Source of the DNA: Triglochin maritima
Taxonomy: Eukaryota > Streptophyta > Magnoliopsida > Alismatales > Juncaginaceae
Assembly (NCBI GenBank): GCA_963682175.1
Contig: OY821771.1
Location: 7,625,001 to 7,689,000 of the forward strand
Direction of reading: 5' to 3'
Length of the DNA stretch: 64,000 bases
The translations under genes and the position numbers were made by a program. Numbering within the stretch: position 1 is the stretch's first letter; every line of letters starts with the position of its first letter. The notes beneath the pieces are model-generated. The model saw only the letters and a program-made list of their open reading frames with translations. It had not been told where the DNA came from and did no database searches. Shown one piece after another: positions 9,555 through 21,518 of this stretch.

Positions 9555-11035
9555 ATTATTGTTATCTTTTAACTTATCACAAATTGATTTTAAGTTGGAC
9601 TTCCCCAATTTAAAAAAGTATTAGAGCAGAGAATGACCAAAGAACTGGCTCTGTTGGAAAAGATGGAGTGTTTCGAGGGGAAAAAAACAACCACCAGAAC
9701 TTACGAAGAGTTACTTTGATGTGTTTTGATGCATGAAAAGAGATAAACGTGGAATGGAGATAATTTTATTCAAAATAATGATGGACGGTACGATGGACTA
9801 AATATTGTTGCATTTTTTGGCCTTACGTTACTTAATTTTTATGATTAAAGTATTATACTCCACCTAATTTTAATCACTGTGTATTACATGCAAACTTAAT
9901 TAAAACTTCAAATCTCAGTTCATAACGTTAATGGTGTGTTTGAATATGAGAGAAATGGTGAGAAAATGGGAGAAATTGTGATTTCTCTTGTTTTGATACA
10001 ATTTTAGGGAGAGAAAAAAGAGAGGAAAAACTCTCTTATATTAATTGTTCTCTCAACTTTCTCTCCAAAATTGGAGAAAATGATGAGAAAGTTGAGAAAC
10101 AAATTTCATACCTAAAATGCACATACTCATTTCAATATAATACATATCAATGTTTTCTCTCCTTCATGACCCATGTTTACTACCATTGTTTGCATTTAGT
10201 ATTTTATGTTTTTTATAACTATTCAATCACATGAATCTTTGATAATTTGTTTTTTTATTGTTTAGTGCAAACATCTTTTTTGTTTGTTTCTCCAGATGAC
10301 TTTTTTACATTAAACCTTTTGTAATTGTGTAGTAGAGTTATTACAATTATTAGATATATTGACATCCAATATTGAAAAGTATTTATCACATACTAGTTTA
10401 TAATATGTTGATTGGTATGATGCAGTGAAAACAAAAGTGAAGGTTAATTTTGTCATTTCGTAGTTGCTACTTTTTCTCTCTCTACTACCTATCCAAATAA
10501 GAGAAAACAAACCAACTTTTTTTTTTCTTTTCTCCTCTCCTAATCTTTTATTTCTCTCTCTCCTATTTTAGATATATGATGATTGCATAAGATCGTGTCA
10601 GATGGTTTTAGTTAGCAAATCCGCTTCTAAGCCGCCATAATGTTATTTTTTACCAATGCTATTTTTGTTTAAACTCCAGAGCACAGATAGGGTCAAGATC
10701 AGATCGGATCACGGTTAAAAATAACATCCTCTAGTAATATCTTTGCACATGTAATGAATTTTTACAGGCATATTCTTTAGAAGTCCACAAGACCATATCG
10801 ACTGATCGAGCAGGAAAAGTTGCAAAAAAACTAAAAAATTTCGGAGGAATCAAAAAAATCTAAGTGAACATAATTTGCATTGAGAAAGGATAAGTTATTA
10901 CTTATACTTTTCACAAACCTAATTTTTGTTTTTAACCTCTCAAACATGAAACCTTTTCAATCCAGTCCTTCAAGCTTCTTAACCCACAATTAATACTGCA
11001 AATACTAGAAAGACAACAGAGCTACTGTAACATCC
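9555..11035. other. AT-rich intergenic sequence
   Basis: No gene recognised. The segment 9940-10560 contains many TTTCTCTC / GAGAGAAA tracts in both orientations (from GGTGTGTTTGAATATGAGAG to about CTCTCCTATTTTAG) and may be a degraded MITE, but no clean termini or target duplication were found. Confidence 0.35.
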
Positions 11036-11446
11036 CCGAACAATGGAAAATTTAAACTTTTAAAATCAAGAGGAACACAAAGATAAAACCATCAACAGTG
11101 TGGACATTACTGAAAGAAACACCCAAATACGTCTGGTGCACCATATTACATAAGAGTTTGTCAAAAGAGTGATTACATCATAACACAAAACACATAGTAC
11201 ATGTAATCACGACAACCTAAAGTAGGTAGACGACAGGATCCAATCCCAAAGTGCAATCTCCCTCAGTCACCACCCGCCGTAACCTAACGCGGTCCTGAAA
11301 AAGATGCAACAACAATGCCTGAGTTTCCATAAGGAAACCCTGTATGACAAACTCACATATATGCCCTAACATACTAGTATAGCATGACATGAAATACAAA
11401 ACAGTAAACATTCCCACAAGGGCAAAATCGGACATCCGTCCTGCAA

Positions 11447-11620
11447 TCGTTCCCGCTGCCACACAGGCCCCGCGGTCTACAATCGTCACCGCTGCCACAC
11501 AGGCCCCACGGTCCGCAACATCGTCGTCGCCACACAGGCCGCACGGTCCAACAACTACCGGTACCACACAGTCTAACATCACCGCCGCCACACAGGTCGC
11601 ACGGTCCAAACATCGGGTCC
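11447..11620. repeat. CCACACAGG repeat block in LTR copy 1
   Basis: Five degenerate ~38-bp units, each containing GCCACACAGGCCCCGCGGTC or a close variant. Further isolated copies lie at about 11810, 11905, 11927 and 11950. The collinear LTR at 31033-32944 lacks the block: there CACAATCATCACCGGATC runs almost straight into the shared GAGACCTACCG. Confidence 0.85.
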
Positions 11621-12417
11621 CCGTAGAGACCTACCGTAGGGACATACGGTCTAACGGACAGTACGCAACACATTCCCACACGCGACTACACAAGCCAAGA
11701 GATCGGTGAGGAGGCGTTCGCACTTCCGTGCAGGTAGAATCAGATCTGAAAACATCGTGGTCCACCACCACACCAACGGAGTCGTCGCTCAAGTCGGTCC
11801 ATCACGGCACCACACAGGCTGCACAATACCTCACTCGATAGGTGCCCAATCGAGCTACCTGCCGGAACACATCATCGGCAGTCCATCGCCGCAACCACAT
11901 AGGCTACGCGCGATCCTCCCTGCCGCCACACAGGGGCCCTCCCGCCGCCACACAGGTTGCACGGGCACGTGCAATAACTGCCATCAAGGCCAGTCGAACA
12001 TATCCGCCACACAAAGGCCAGACAATCGACAGATCCGAACCGAAGTCCGCAGGGTCAACGAGCTCCACGTGTAGACACCAACTCCGCCGCTATAAAAGCA
12101 GGGCAGCGGCCTCCGTAGCCCCTCAGGCCGGTAGTCACTTCACCCAACGACAGTTGTGTGCCCGCTGAAGCAATGTGATCCGCAATCCCTCAGGCTGCTA
12201 CTCTAACGCGAGTCAAATCAATCCCTCATATTAGTCACGATCCATACATGTAGGTGACGCGTCCCGAACACCCACACTCTTCCACACGGCGGTCCATGGG
12301 CACGCACGCCTAACGCGCCCACCGTCACCTCCCGGCTCACGCACAAGGCGAGGACACGGGTTTCCGTGGACAGAGTTGGCATCCTAAGTGGAACCAGGAA
12401 TTTTGTCCTGTGCAAAA

Positions 12418-12835
12418 CGGTCGACCGAAAGAGACAACTCGGTCGACCGTTTTCCTCAAGGGAATCGGTCGACCGCTTCCACAAGGGAATCGGTCGACCG
12501 AAACGTCTGGCACAGTCGAACTATTTGCGCAAAACATAAGTCTCAACAGTCTACCGAAGGTCTAAAACCGGTCGACCGAACGAGGTCAAAATCCGGAGTC
12601 TGGTCAACATCAAAATCAAATCTATCGGTCGACCGACTCAGGAGTCTCGGTCGACCGAAAACTAACAAGGTCAACCTATTATTTCTACGTCAAAACGGTC
12701 GACCGCAAACACATGCATAATACCAGTACACTTAAGTTCCGGTCGACCGAACACAAGGACTTGGTCGACCGAAAAACCACAAACAGTCAAAATACACTAC
12801 ATTCAGTCGACCGTCCGAGGGACCCGGTCGACCGT
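12418..12835. repeat. Palindrome array II (CGGTCGACCG)
   Basis: About 14 copies, many perfect. Pairs: 12418-12427 with 12440-12449 (22 bp), about 12625 with 12647 (22 bp), about 12740 with 12762 (22 bp), and about 12806 with 12827 (~21 bp). It sits between LTR blocks that are conserved in the copy at 31-33 kb. Confidence 0.92.
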
Positions 12836-13380
12836 CAGACGTCTTCAACCTCGCACCAGCCAAGGTTATACGCTGATTCCACGTCGCCGGCGAGGTCTCC
12901 AACCTCCTGCGACCGACCAAAACATCACCCAACGTGGGTGATCACGAAAGGCCTCTAATGCAAGAACTTGACATACCTCTCTTGAAGAACGACAAACTTC
13001 ACCGGAGCTCCAACGACGCCTCCGAACTGCAACCTCACGCACACTCTCCTTCTCGCGCCGCACCAAGCCCAGCACACCCTTGCCTCGCGCGCCTACACCA
13101 CCACACACGAGCCACCGAGGAAGAGGAAGAAATGGGTGGAGAGGAGAAGGTTTGAAGAAGAAGAAGAAAAGAAAAGGAAGAGGAGAAGCAATGGTTTCCT
13201 TTAAACCAATCATCCATCACTCAACCAAGTCTCCCATCCTCTCAGCCTCACCCCTACACTCCAGCCCATCACTTCCCACGCCTCCCAACCCATCACCAAC
13301 AACACTCTCCTATTCCTCCTCAACTTCCCATGCAAACCTCCCATTAGCACACCTAATCACCATTAAACCCTAATCAAGGT

Positions 13381-14278
13381 TAGAGTCTTTACAACTAGTA
13401 AGGTAGTGGAAAGATAAAACTGTCCTAGAAAACCACAAGTGTGCAGTAGAATTATATGAAACTAGATGACATCAAGAATGTTGGATGTATAGTTTGTTGG
13501 ACACGTTACTTAATACTAATAGGACTTGTCACATTAACCTCATATCTGTACTTCTTCGATAGCCTAGAGTTTCATATTCCATTCTATTACAAGGCACAAA
13601 CCTACAAGCATTATGTGTTTTCTTGTGCTTTAAATGCTAAAAAGATTACTTTATTGATTCTCACATTAAGCCAACTGAATTGTCAAATAAGCAACACATT
13701 CCTTTTCTAAGCAAAATGAGTCCGTTTGTAGTTGTAAACGACATTGAAAATAAGTTCTTAATTGTTATTTTAGTTTATAAATGAGTGCAGTGAACTGTCC
13801 AGTTGATCTCTTGTATAAAACTGTGAAATGTAGGTAGAAAGATCAAAGAAGTAGATTTTTTTCAAAATAGTATATTTTAAATTTTTTGAATTTAACTATT
13901 TCTGATTTTTTTTTTAAACTAGACATGCTATATCACGTAGCAACACACGGTGACAGTTGAACTTGAATTTTATACAGAACTCCTGTCTTAGAATTTACAA
14001 GACCAAACTATTTATGTCATGGGTTGATATCAAATGAACTCTCAAAGTGGTGAGTCCTAAATACGGAACTCTCAAAACGCATCCTGCCAATCTGTAGCTA
14101 TAAAAACGCTAATTGCACTTACAACCGAAAAAGAAGACGAAGGTGCAAAACACTAAGCACTCGAATCAAACGAATCATAAGCACTTATCTAATGAAATAA
14201 TCATACTTGCAGTCACAACCCACAATTTACCTAAAAAAATATCCGGGAATCTACCCAAAAATGTACCTCACCCAACCG
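13381..14278. other. Intergenic, upstream of PLD-like gene
   Basis: AT-rich, with no recognisable gene or element. It contains the distal promoter of the PLD-like gene. Confidence 0.4.
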
Positions 14279-14286
14279 TATAAATA
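14279..14286 (+). promoter_or_regulatory. TATA box of PLD-like gene
   Basis: TATAAATA, 47 bp before the ATG at 14333. A start about 30 bp downstream would leave only a ~20-nt 5' UTR. Confidence 0.65.
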
Positions 14287-14332
14287 CGGCCGCACTCCGA
14301 CAGTAAAATCCACTCCAACAAACACTTCCGAC

Positions 14333-17300
14333 ATGGAGCAGAACAGAAACAGAAGCAAATCGATGTCGATTCTTGTCTTCTCCATCGTCGTTCTCTCTCT
14401 CGTCTCGCCTTCCTCCTCCTCTTCCTGCAAGGCCTGGCTCGTCCAGTCCATTCCCACCGACATGCCCGACCTCGCCCCAGTCCCCGGGGTGCTCTCCACA
14501 GGTGAAACCCATGATGGTTAAAACTCGTTTCTTTTGGGGGATTCTTCGAGAAAACATATCAAAGATTGAATCTTTTTGCGAATCGCGTTGGTATCTGAAC
14601 AGTTTAATTGTTATTGGCTATGCTCGGATTCCTGCTGTTGTGATTAAATTAAACCATAGAAACCTCAAAGATTTTTTTTGGGGGGCTGGAGTGTAGGGGT
14701 GGGGCTGAGAGGATGGGAGGCTTGGTTGAGTGATGGATGATTGGTTTAAAGGAAACCAACGTTTCCTTCTCCTCTTCCTACGTTATATGAATGATATTAG
14801 GGCTGGAAAGCCCCACGGCCGGCCCAATTTTTTTACCCATCCTAAAACATACACATGTTGGATTTGCGAAAATCATGTGTGAGGAGAACTATTCTTGCGA
14901 GATATAAGATCTTGGGCACCTCCACTAAATATCAATTGCCCTAAGAGTTGGAAACTGTCAGTTCAATAAAATGTTCATTTTAACATGAAGGATTGGTTTC
15001 AGAGTTAGCTGGATTTTCAAAGAAACTGACTCTTTTCAACTTGGAAAATTTTATTTCCAACTCTGGTTTTCTTTTCCGATAGTCTACAGATAAAAATAAA
15101 ATAAAATAAAATCAATGGTTATTTTCTTTTCAATTTTTGGCCGATTGTTTTGTGTATGCAACTCGGAACGTAATTGAATTGATTTGTTGGACACACTAGC
15201 GGACGTATTTCAATGGATGGCTGGGAATTCCACGGAGAGTTTGGACATAATCGCACAGTACTGGCAGTTCGTTCCAGGGACACAAAACAAAAAGTCAGGC
15301 GATTATGGATACTCTGATGAGGACATGAAGAGGTTTGGTGCTGGCAATGGCCAAAAGGTATATGAATCCTTGGAGAATGCTGCTGACAGAAAAGTTGGCA
15401 TCAGGTAATTTTTCATCTAATTTCCTTTCTAGATATGTTGGTTTCTCACTTTAAAGTAGTTAATTTCCTTTCTTACGTAATAGCTCAGAAAATGTAATTA
15501 CTAGTTTCCTAGTTAATAATATATTGCAACTGGTCTTGCATCTGGTAAAATGTTTTATTGTATTTTTCAGAATTGTGCAGCATTCTGGTGTTTTCCCGGA
15601 TTTTGATCAGGAATCCGCAAAGCTTGCTGCTGGACGGCCAAATGTGCAAAATGTGACGTTACTCTTCAGTGATTGGTGGGGTTCAGGTATTGTTCATGCC
15701 AAAGTTTGGATTTCAGACAAGGAAGATGTGTACATTGGATCCGCAAACAACGACTGGAAGTCTCTAACTCAGGTGATCTCAAGTTTTTTTTCTTCTATTG
15801 CTGTTTTTATGTTTATCTTATTCTTTATTCTATCAAGTTGTCTGCAATCCAATATTAAAATTTTAATATAAAAAAATGTCAAACATAAAATTTCATTCTA
15901 ACGTATTTCTTAAGGAAAATGTTTAGTGGCCGCGGTGCGTCAGGGACGCCGTCTGACGTGGATAATCCAGTCAGCAAAAACCAAAGATTAATTAAATCAC
16001 ATATTATTTATTTATTTTGTGTCACATCACATGCACGCAGAACTACGTGACATTTGGTTTCCAACATACATATATTCTCAAAACCTTCCATTATCCCCCC
16101 AAACCTTTCATTCTTCATCATTTTCTCCCGATGGAAAACGAGATCGGTTAGGGGGATGCCGAATATATGACGCGGGAGTGAGTTTTAAGGAGGTTGGGAC
16201 GCCGACGTCGTTGGTTAGGACGTCACGATGTAGTTGGTCGGCGAGGAATAGAAGGAAATGGTCGACGTTGGAGTCTTTCTCGATGCGAGGAGGAGGAGGA
16301 ATGTGGTTTTTTGTATGATGTTTTTGTGGGAAAGTTTGGTTTTTGTGAGTGATTTGAAGTTTTGGGGTTTTGTTATATGATGGATTGATCTTGGGTTTTT
16401 CGGAAACGTGGTTTTTTGTATCCGATTTGAGTTTTTTTGTGTTGATTTTTTGCGGATGAGGAGGAATGTGGTTTTTTATAACTGATTTGAGTTTTTTTGT
16501 GGTGGTTTTGGGGAAAGTTTGGTTTTCGTGACTGATTTGAAATTTTTGATTTTGTTCTATAATTAATTGGTCTTGATTTTTTTTGGAAGTGTGGTTCTTT
16601 GAGCTGATTTGAGTTTTTTTGTGTTGAGTTTTGAGGAAAAATTTGTTTTTTTGTGGTTGATTTAAAATTTTTAGTTTTGTTATGTGATGAATCGATCTTG
16701 GTTTTTTGATGTTATTTTGAAAAGTTTGTTTCTTTGTGGTGTTATTGTTTAAAGTTGGTTTGTCTTTGATATTAATTTTTTGGGATTTCTGATTTATTTT
16801 CACAGTCTTAGATTTGATTTCGTGTTCTTGAAAATAACAAACGCATGTAATAAAAAAGACAAACATAAAAAAAACTTAAAAAGGAAAAAGAGGAACATAA
16901 AAAGGGAAAAAACAACTTACTTATTAAAAATGAACAAACATAACTTAAAAATAAACAAACATAACGTAAAAAGGATGAAACATTACTTAAAAAGGAAAAA
17001 CAGAAACTTAAAATGGATGAAGCAGTACCTAAAAAGGAACAACATAACTTAAAAAAGACGAAACAAAAATTAAAAAGGAAAAACAAAAAATTAGAAAAGA
17101 AAAACAAAAAATTAGAAAGAAACAAACATAACTTAAAAAGGACAACAGAAAATTAAAAAGGAAAAACAGAAAATTAAAAAGGAAAAACATCAACTTAAAA
17201 AGAAACAACAGAAAATTAAAAAGGATGAATCGATACTTAAAAAGGAAAAACAGGAACTTAAAAAAGATGAAGTAGTACCTAAAAAGAAACAATATATCTT

Positions 17301-20300
17301 AAAAAAGACGAAACAAAAATTAAAAAGGAGAACTTTACACTTAAAAATGTGCACTCACTTAAAAAGGAACAGACTACACTTAAAAAAGTATAACTCACAG
17401 TTAAAAAGGAGAAACTCAAACATAAAAATGAACAAGCCTCACTTAAAAATTTACAGATTACACTTAAAAATGTACAACTCACAATTTAAAAGGAGAACCT
17501 CAAACATAAAAAGGAACAAACAATTCTTAAAAAGGAACAGATATCACTTAAAAATGTACAACTCACAGTTAAAAAGTAGAACCGTAAACTTAAAAAAGAA
17601 CAAAAAACACTAAAAAGGAATATACTACACTTAAAAATGTACACTCACTTAAAAAAGAATATACTACACTTAAAAATGTACAACTCACAGTTAAAAAGGA
17701 GAACCTCAAACATAGAAATGAACAAACAATTCTTAAAAAGGAACATACATCACTTAAAAAAGTACAACTCACAGTTATAAAGAAGAACCGTAAACTTAAA
17801 AAGGAAAAAAAACACTAAAAAGGAAAACTTTACACTTAAAAATGTACACTCACTTGTACATTCTTTTGTGTGTTTATGTTGGGGATCTCTATAATCTGTG
17901 TTGAGTTGCATATCCATCAAATGAAGCTTAAAAATGACAACCAACATCATGAAAGAAGTAAAGAGCTTTTTGCAGAAGACGCTAGTAAAGGAATTGCAGA
18001 GCTCATTCAGAGAACATGCAAGTTTCTCTTCACAAATAGCTGGGCATACACATCTTAACTTATGTTACATATTCTTATGTTTGGCTACAAAGATGAATGA
18101 TGTGCTTCATTTGTTTCATACCATTTTGAGCTAAGTCACCATTTTCTTACGAAAACGATAAGAATTCCTTTTTGCTATGTTTACATATATTAATGGTAGG
18201 ATACCTTGTTATTTTACTAGGTGAAAGAAGTTGGAGTTTACATGGTTGGCTGTCCAAGCATAGCAAAACAAGTGGAAGTATACTTCAACAATTTATGGAC
18301 GCTCTCATCTCTCAACTCTTCAGAGTACACAAGAAATATATCTGACAGCACATGGCAAGCCGCTAGACAAGTACCTTGCTGGTCTCATTTCATCCGTCCT
18401 GAAGAGAGATGCAAGTATGGTATACTAGCTAAAATTTGTTATTGTTGCGTGCACCACATTTGCAATATGAACTTCTTAGTTGCTAGCATGCTTCTTCAAA
18501 TTTGATCGTAATTGCTAAACAACTTCCACATGTGATTTTGTGATTAGTTTTTTATTCTAATTTAGGCACTCTTTAACTTTTGTGTCTCAATATGCTGCTT
18601 TGACCGATAATTTTCTTAACTCGTAAAGCATACAATATTCTGGATCTTTCCTTTTAAATATTATATCTACCTTGTTTTTTTTAACAGATCGCCTCTTCCT
18701 AGCCCTAGCTATATTGACATTCCCCATGTGGATGGATATCCGATACTCACAGATCCTTATATGTTCCAAATGCCCATTGATACACCTGGATACCTCACAC
18801 CTTCTCCTGGGAACTATTCCAGCTATCTCTCCTTTGCTCCTCCAGAGGTAATTTAAGAAGCCTTGCAGACATCTTTCAGGATTTTCCTCTATGATAAAAG
18901 AAAATTTTCAGCTTTAAGATATCTCCAGTGTACTGATACTTAACCAGAAACTGGGATTGCTTTTGGTTAGATACATTAGAATGTTAACATTAAAACAGAC
19001 TAGACTGGTCGACTATAATATTCTTTTGAATTCTCTCAAGACACTAACCTTTTCTAGATTATCTAGTATAAATTTGCCCTGGGCCCTCATGAAATTATCG
19101 AAATAGAAGGAAACACGAGCAACTGCAGCCAGTGGGAAATCTTTGTTTTTTGAGCTTGAGAGGACCAAAATCAGTGAGAACCGAACATGGTTGTAGGGCT
19201 CGAATCTCCCCCCGATATGATGATTTCATTATGATGATAACTAAAGACATCTGAAACAATAAAAAAGAAGAAAAAACCATGTAAAGTTACAAATGACCCA
19301 TCTAGCAGCTGTAGAATTGTTTCCCTGTAAACTAGAGGCTGTGTTAACTCGTGCATTTTCACAAGCATAATTTTTGTCTCGTGCTCGATTCAAATGTGTT
19401 TTTCAGTTTTCTTTTGGGATGATTTTATTAACACTTGAAATGTGTTCTGCAGTTATCTTTTGGGATGTTCCAGGCCGATGAGCAGGGCTGGTTAGACACA
19501 ATCAGGTCAGTAAAGTTCGGTGGAGAAGTAAGAATCAACACCATGGACTGGCTTGGACAATCACAATATACGAAACATACAATCTATTGGTCCGCTCTAT
19601 CTTCTGCAATTTCTGAGGTGATTTTACAACTGATAAAGCAACCCATCTCTTTTACTTCAGTTCATAAAACTATCATGGTCATCAAGATGAACTCTAATAG
19701 TTATTCTTGTGCCAAAGCAGAAACAAACTATTTATTATAAGAAATATTGAAATCTTAAGTGCCGTAGAAGAAAACTTATTTACTCAATCTATGTTTCTTA
19801 AAAACACTTCTACATGCTAATAAATTTTCAAATCAAAATGCTGTTTTGCTCCACTTTTGCATCTGTCATTATATTTTTATTTAATGAGAACTTTATGGTG
19901 CTCTCGTTCTTAATTTCTTATGGTTTGAACAACTCATTTGCAGGCTGTCTTCTCAAAGAATGCCTCGGTGAAATTAATGGTAGCGTACTGGTCTCATTTT
20001 ATACGAAGCACGGATAAGTATCTCAAATCTTTGCTCTACTCTAATGTCCTGTGCAACTCTTCAAAGTACAACAAGTGCGGTGGCAACCTCCAGATCAAAT
20101 ACTTTAAGGTGCCTGGATTTGAACATACCGGACCCGCAATACGCCATGGAAACAGTACAAAAAACATATATCCTGGTTACTCTCGAGTTAACCATGGCAA
20201 ATATGCAGTCACCAATGCCCGGGCGCACATTGGAACCAGCAATCTCATTTGGGACTATTTCTACACGACAGCGGGTGTCAGCTTCGGAACTTACCACCCT

Positions 20301-20411
20301 TCTATTGTTTCTCAGTTGCAGCAAGTCTTCGATGCAGATTGGAACTCGCCATATGCTGTTAATGTTCAGCCACTGCAGGTGGGTAACCAGTTTGATAAAA
20401 GTTCGAAATAA
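14333..20411 (+). CDS. PLD3/PLD4-type phospholipase D-like protein (HKD family), 7 exons, 520 aa
   Basis: Exons: 14333-14501, 15200-15404, 15571-15772, 18221-18414, 18688-18847, 19453-19617, 19944-20411. All introns are GT-AG and the phases join to one 521-codon frame. Residues ~10-30 (SMSILVFSIVVLSLVS) form a signal peptide or anchor, so it should enter the secretory pathway. The layout matches animal PLD3/PLD4 (SIP...DL near the start, then LDIIAQYW). The first HKD motif is complete: His167-x-Lys169-x4-Asp174 in HAKVWISD. The second is His449-x-Lys451-x4-Asn456 (HGKYAVTN), with Asn where classical PLDs have Asp; human PLD3 has Glu there. Family members act as phosphodiesterases; the PLD3/4 branch are 5'-3' exonucleases. 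The plant substrate is not inferable. The first ATG with a hydrophobic leader was chosen. A last-exon splice at CTGCAG|GTGGGT (~20378) is possible. It converges on LAP. Confidence 0.88.
14690..14790 (+). mobile_element. Fragment of long LTR family L in PLD intron 1
   Basis: About 100 bases (GTAGGGGTGGGGCTGAGAGG ... GGTTTAAAGGAAACCAACG) are the near-identical reverse complement of 13190-13260 in LTR copy 1. It lies in the first intron of the PLD-like gene and is probably an old truncated LTR. Confidence 0.75.
15900..16330. other. Unassigned GC-shifted insert in PLD intron 3
   Basis: A stretch (GTGGCCGCGGTGCGTCAGGGA ...) with much higher GC than the surrounding intron, continuing to about 16310 (GAGGAGGAGGAATG). 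It is probably a transposon fragment. No ends were defined and no protein was recognised. Confidence 0.3.
16860..17850. repeat. ~20-21-bp purine-rich tandem array in PLD intron 3
   Basis: About 45 imperfect units of ACTTAAAAAGGAAAAACAGA type (variants with GGATGAAAC, GGAACAAACAT, TGTACAACTC). Almost all pyrimidines are on one strand. The array lies wholly inside the 2448-bp third intron (15773-18220), far from both splice sites, so it does not interrupt coding. Its translations (LLFLFNFLFF and similar) are artefacts. Confidence 0.95.
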
Positions 20412-20724
20412 GATTAGGCAGTGTGGATCTTTTGCTTCTCAATTATTTTCTGAGAAACTTTCCGCCAAGTTGTTTTAATTTTTTTATATAGCAAATAGGA
20501 AAGGAATTCAATAGTTTTCTAGAGCTCAGTGTGCTACTCTTATTAGTCTTATATTTCTACTGCGATGCACTCTGGTTCCTAAATTATTCAAATAATTCAT
20601 CGGATGTTTATTCCTTGTCTGCCATTGTTTTGCCCCTCTCAACAATTAAGAGATCCCTTCCAGGAACTGTGGAGAATGGAAATGATTACAGCAGGGTGCA
20701 CGGTGAAAGTTAATTATGTCTATA

Positions 20725-20960
20725 CAACTAGAGGTGGGTACCAGGCCGGCCCGCGGACCGCCGGGCTTGCTTGTTGGGTCTGGCGAAAATAAACAAGTTG
20801 GGCTTTAGGAATGGAAAAGTAGGAAGGGTTTTTTTGTAAAACAAAACAATAATAATAAACTAGTCTGTCTTTGCACCTCGCACATGCGATTGCACACTTG
20901 TGTGCGGATGGTCACATATGCGACTGCTCGATGAGGCAGTCGCTTACGTGAACATTGATT
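20725..20960. mobile_element. hAT-like MITE fragments 3' of the PLD-like gene
   Basis: The first part (AGAGGTGGGTACCAGGCCGG ... GGCTTTAGG) resembles GGCCCG-type hAT MITE termini. The second part ends GCGACTGC...CGTGAACATTG at 20957, resembling the right end of the hAT element at 35092-38793 (terminus GAACATTG with nearby GGTCGCC repeats). No matching left end or duplication was found. Confidence 0.4.
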
Positions 20961-21518
20961 AATGATTATGTTTGTTATAGCGAAATTAATGTTATCATTT
21001 TGTAATCGGATTACACAATAATTTAATTGCAATCTTTTCAAGGTAATTAGCTTACCTAATTGCCGGTTGTAATCTAATTACATTACATTGTAATCAAATG
21101 AAACTTACTAAGAACTTGCCATAATATCGAAACTTGATCTTGGTCATGTCAGAAGTCTACTGGAGCTCCTATAACTCTTTCGGACATTTACCGGAACACT
21201 ATTGAATCACTAGATCACATTTTGATTCATGTGGTGAGTCCAATGGTACCCAATGCTGAAATGTAATTACAAGATAATGTAATTTGAAAATCTGTAATTG
21301 CAAGGTTAACTATCAAATATACTTGCGTAGGGACTCACTGCCAACATCAGAACTGAATGACATCAGATGAGTGCCAAATTGTTTGTCTCGCGTTATAAAC
21401 ATAACTCACATAATTTGTAAGTTTTGTTCACATTATTATTGTATAAGCAGTTCTAAAATGACACAAACACACAGAGTTGGCATTTTCACTTGTGATTTCT
21501 GCAACGGTTAGACGCCAT

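Larger units (their letters stand above)
11036..13380 (-). mobile_element. Long LTR (family L) copy 1
   Basis: The left end, TGTAACATCCCCGAACAATGG, matches the left end of the solo LTR at 31033 (TGTAACGTCCTGAAACACAACGG). The two are collinear for about 2 kb. Shared blocks include GAGACCTACCGTAGG, GACAGTACGCAAC, GTTTCCGTGGACA and GGCGAGGTCTCCAACCTCC. In between, copy 1 carries CCACACAGG repeats and a GGTCGACCG array that copy 2 lacks. The right edge (~13380) is estimated by comparison and no target duplication was seen. Orientation is set as minus by analogy with copy 3. No coding capacity is seen. Confidence 0.7.

Noticed and set aside
9940..10560. Possible full MITE with GAGAGAAA-rich arms
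   Set aside because: Termini do not pair cleanly and no target duplication was found; left as unassigned.
12418..12835. Vector or linker contamination (GTCGAC is a SalI site)
   Set aside because: The motif occurs in five clusters within native LTR sequence with degenerate variants, unlike cloning linkers.
13080..13373. Plus-strand frame with basic and Ser/Thr-rich peptide
   Set aside because: Lies in the LTR copy 1 leader, is not conserved in frame in LTR copy 2, and has no domain.
16780..17950. Phe/Leu-rich frames resembling membrane proteins
   Set aside because: Translations of an intronic purine-rich minisatellite inside the PLD-like gene.
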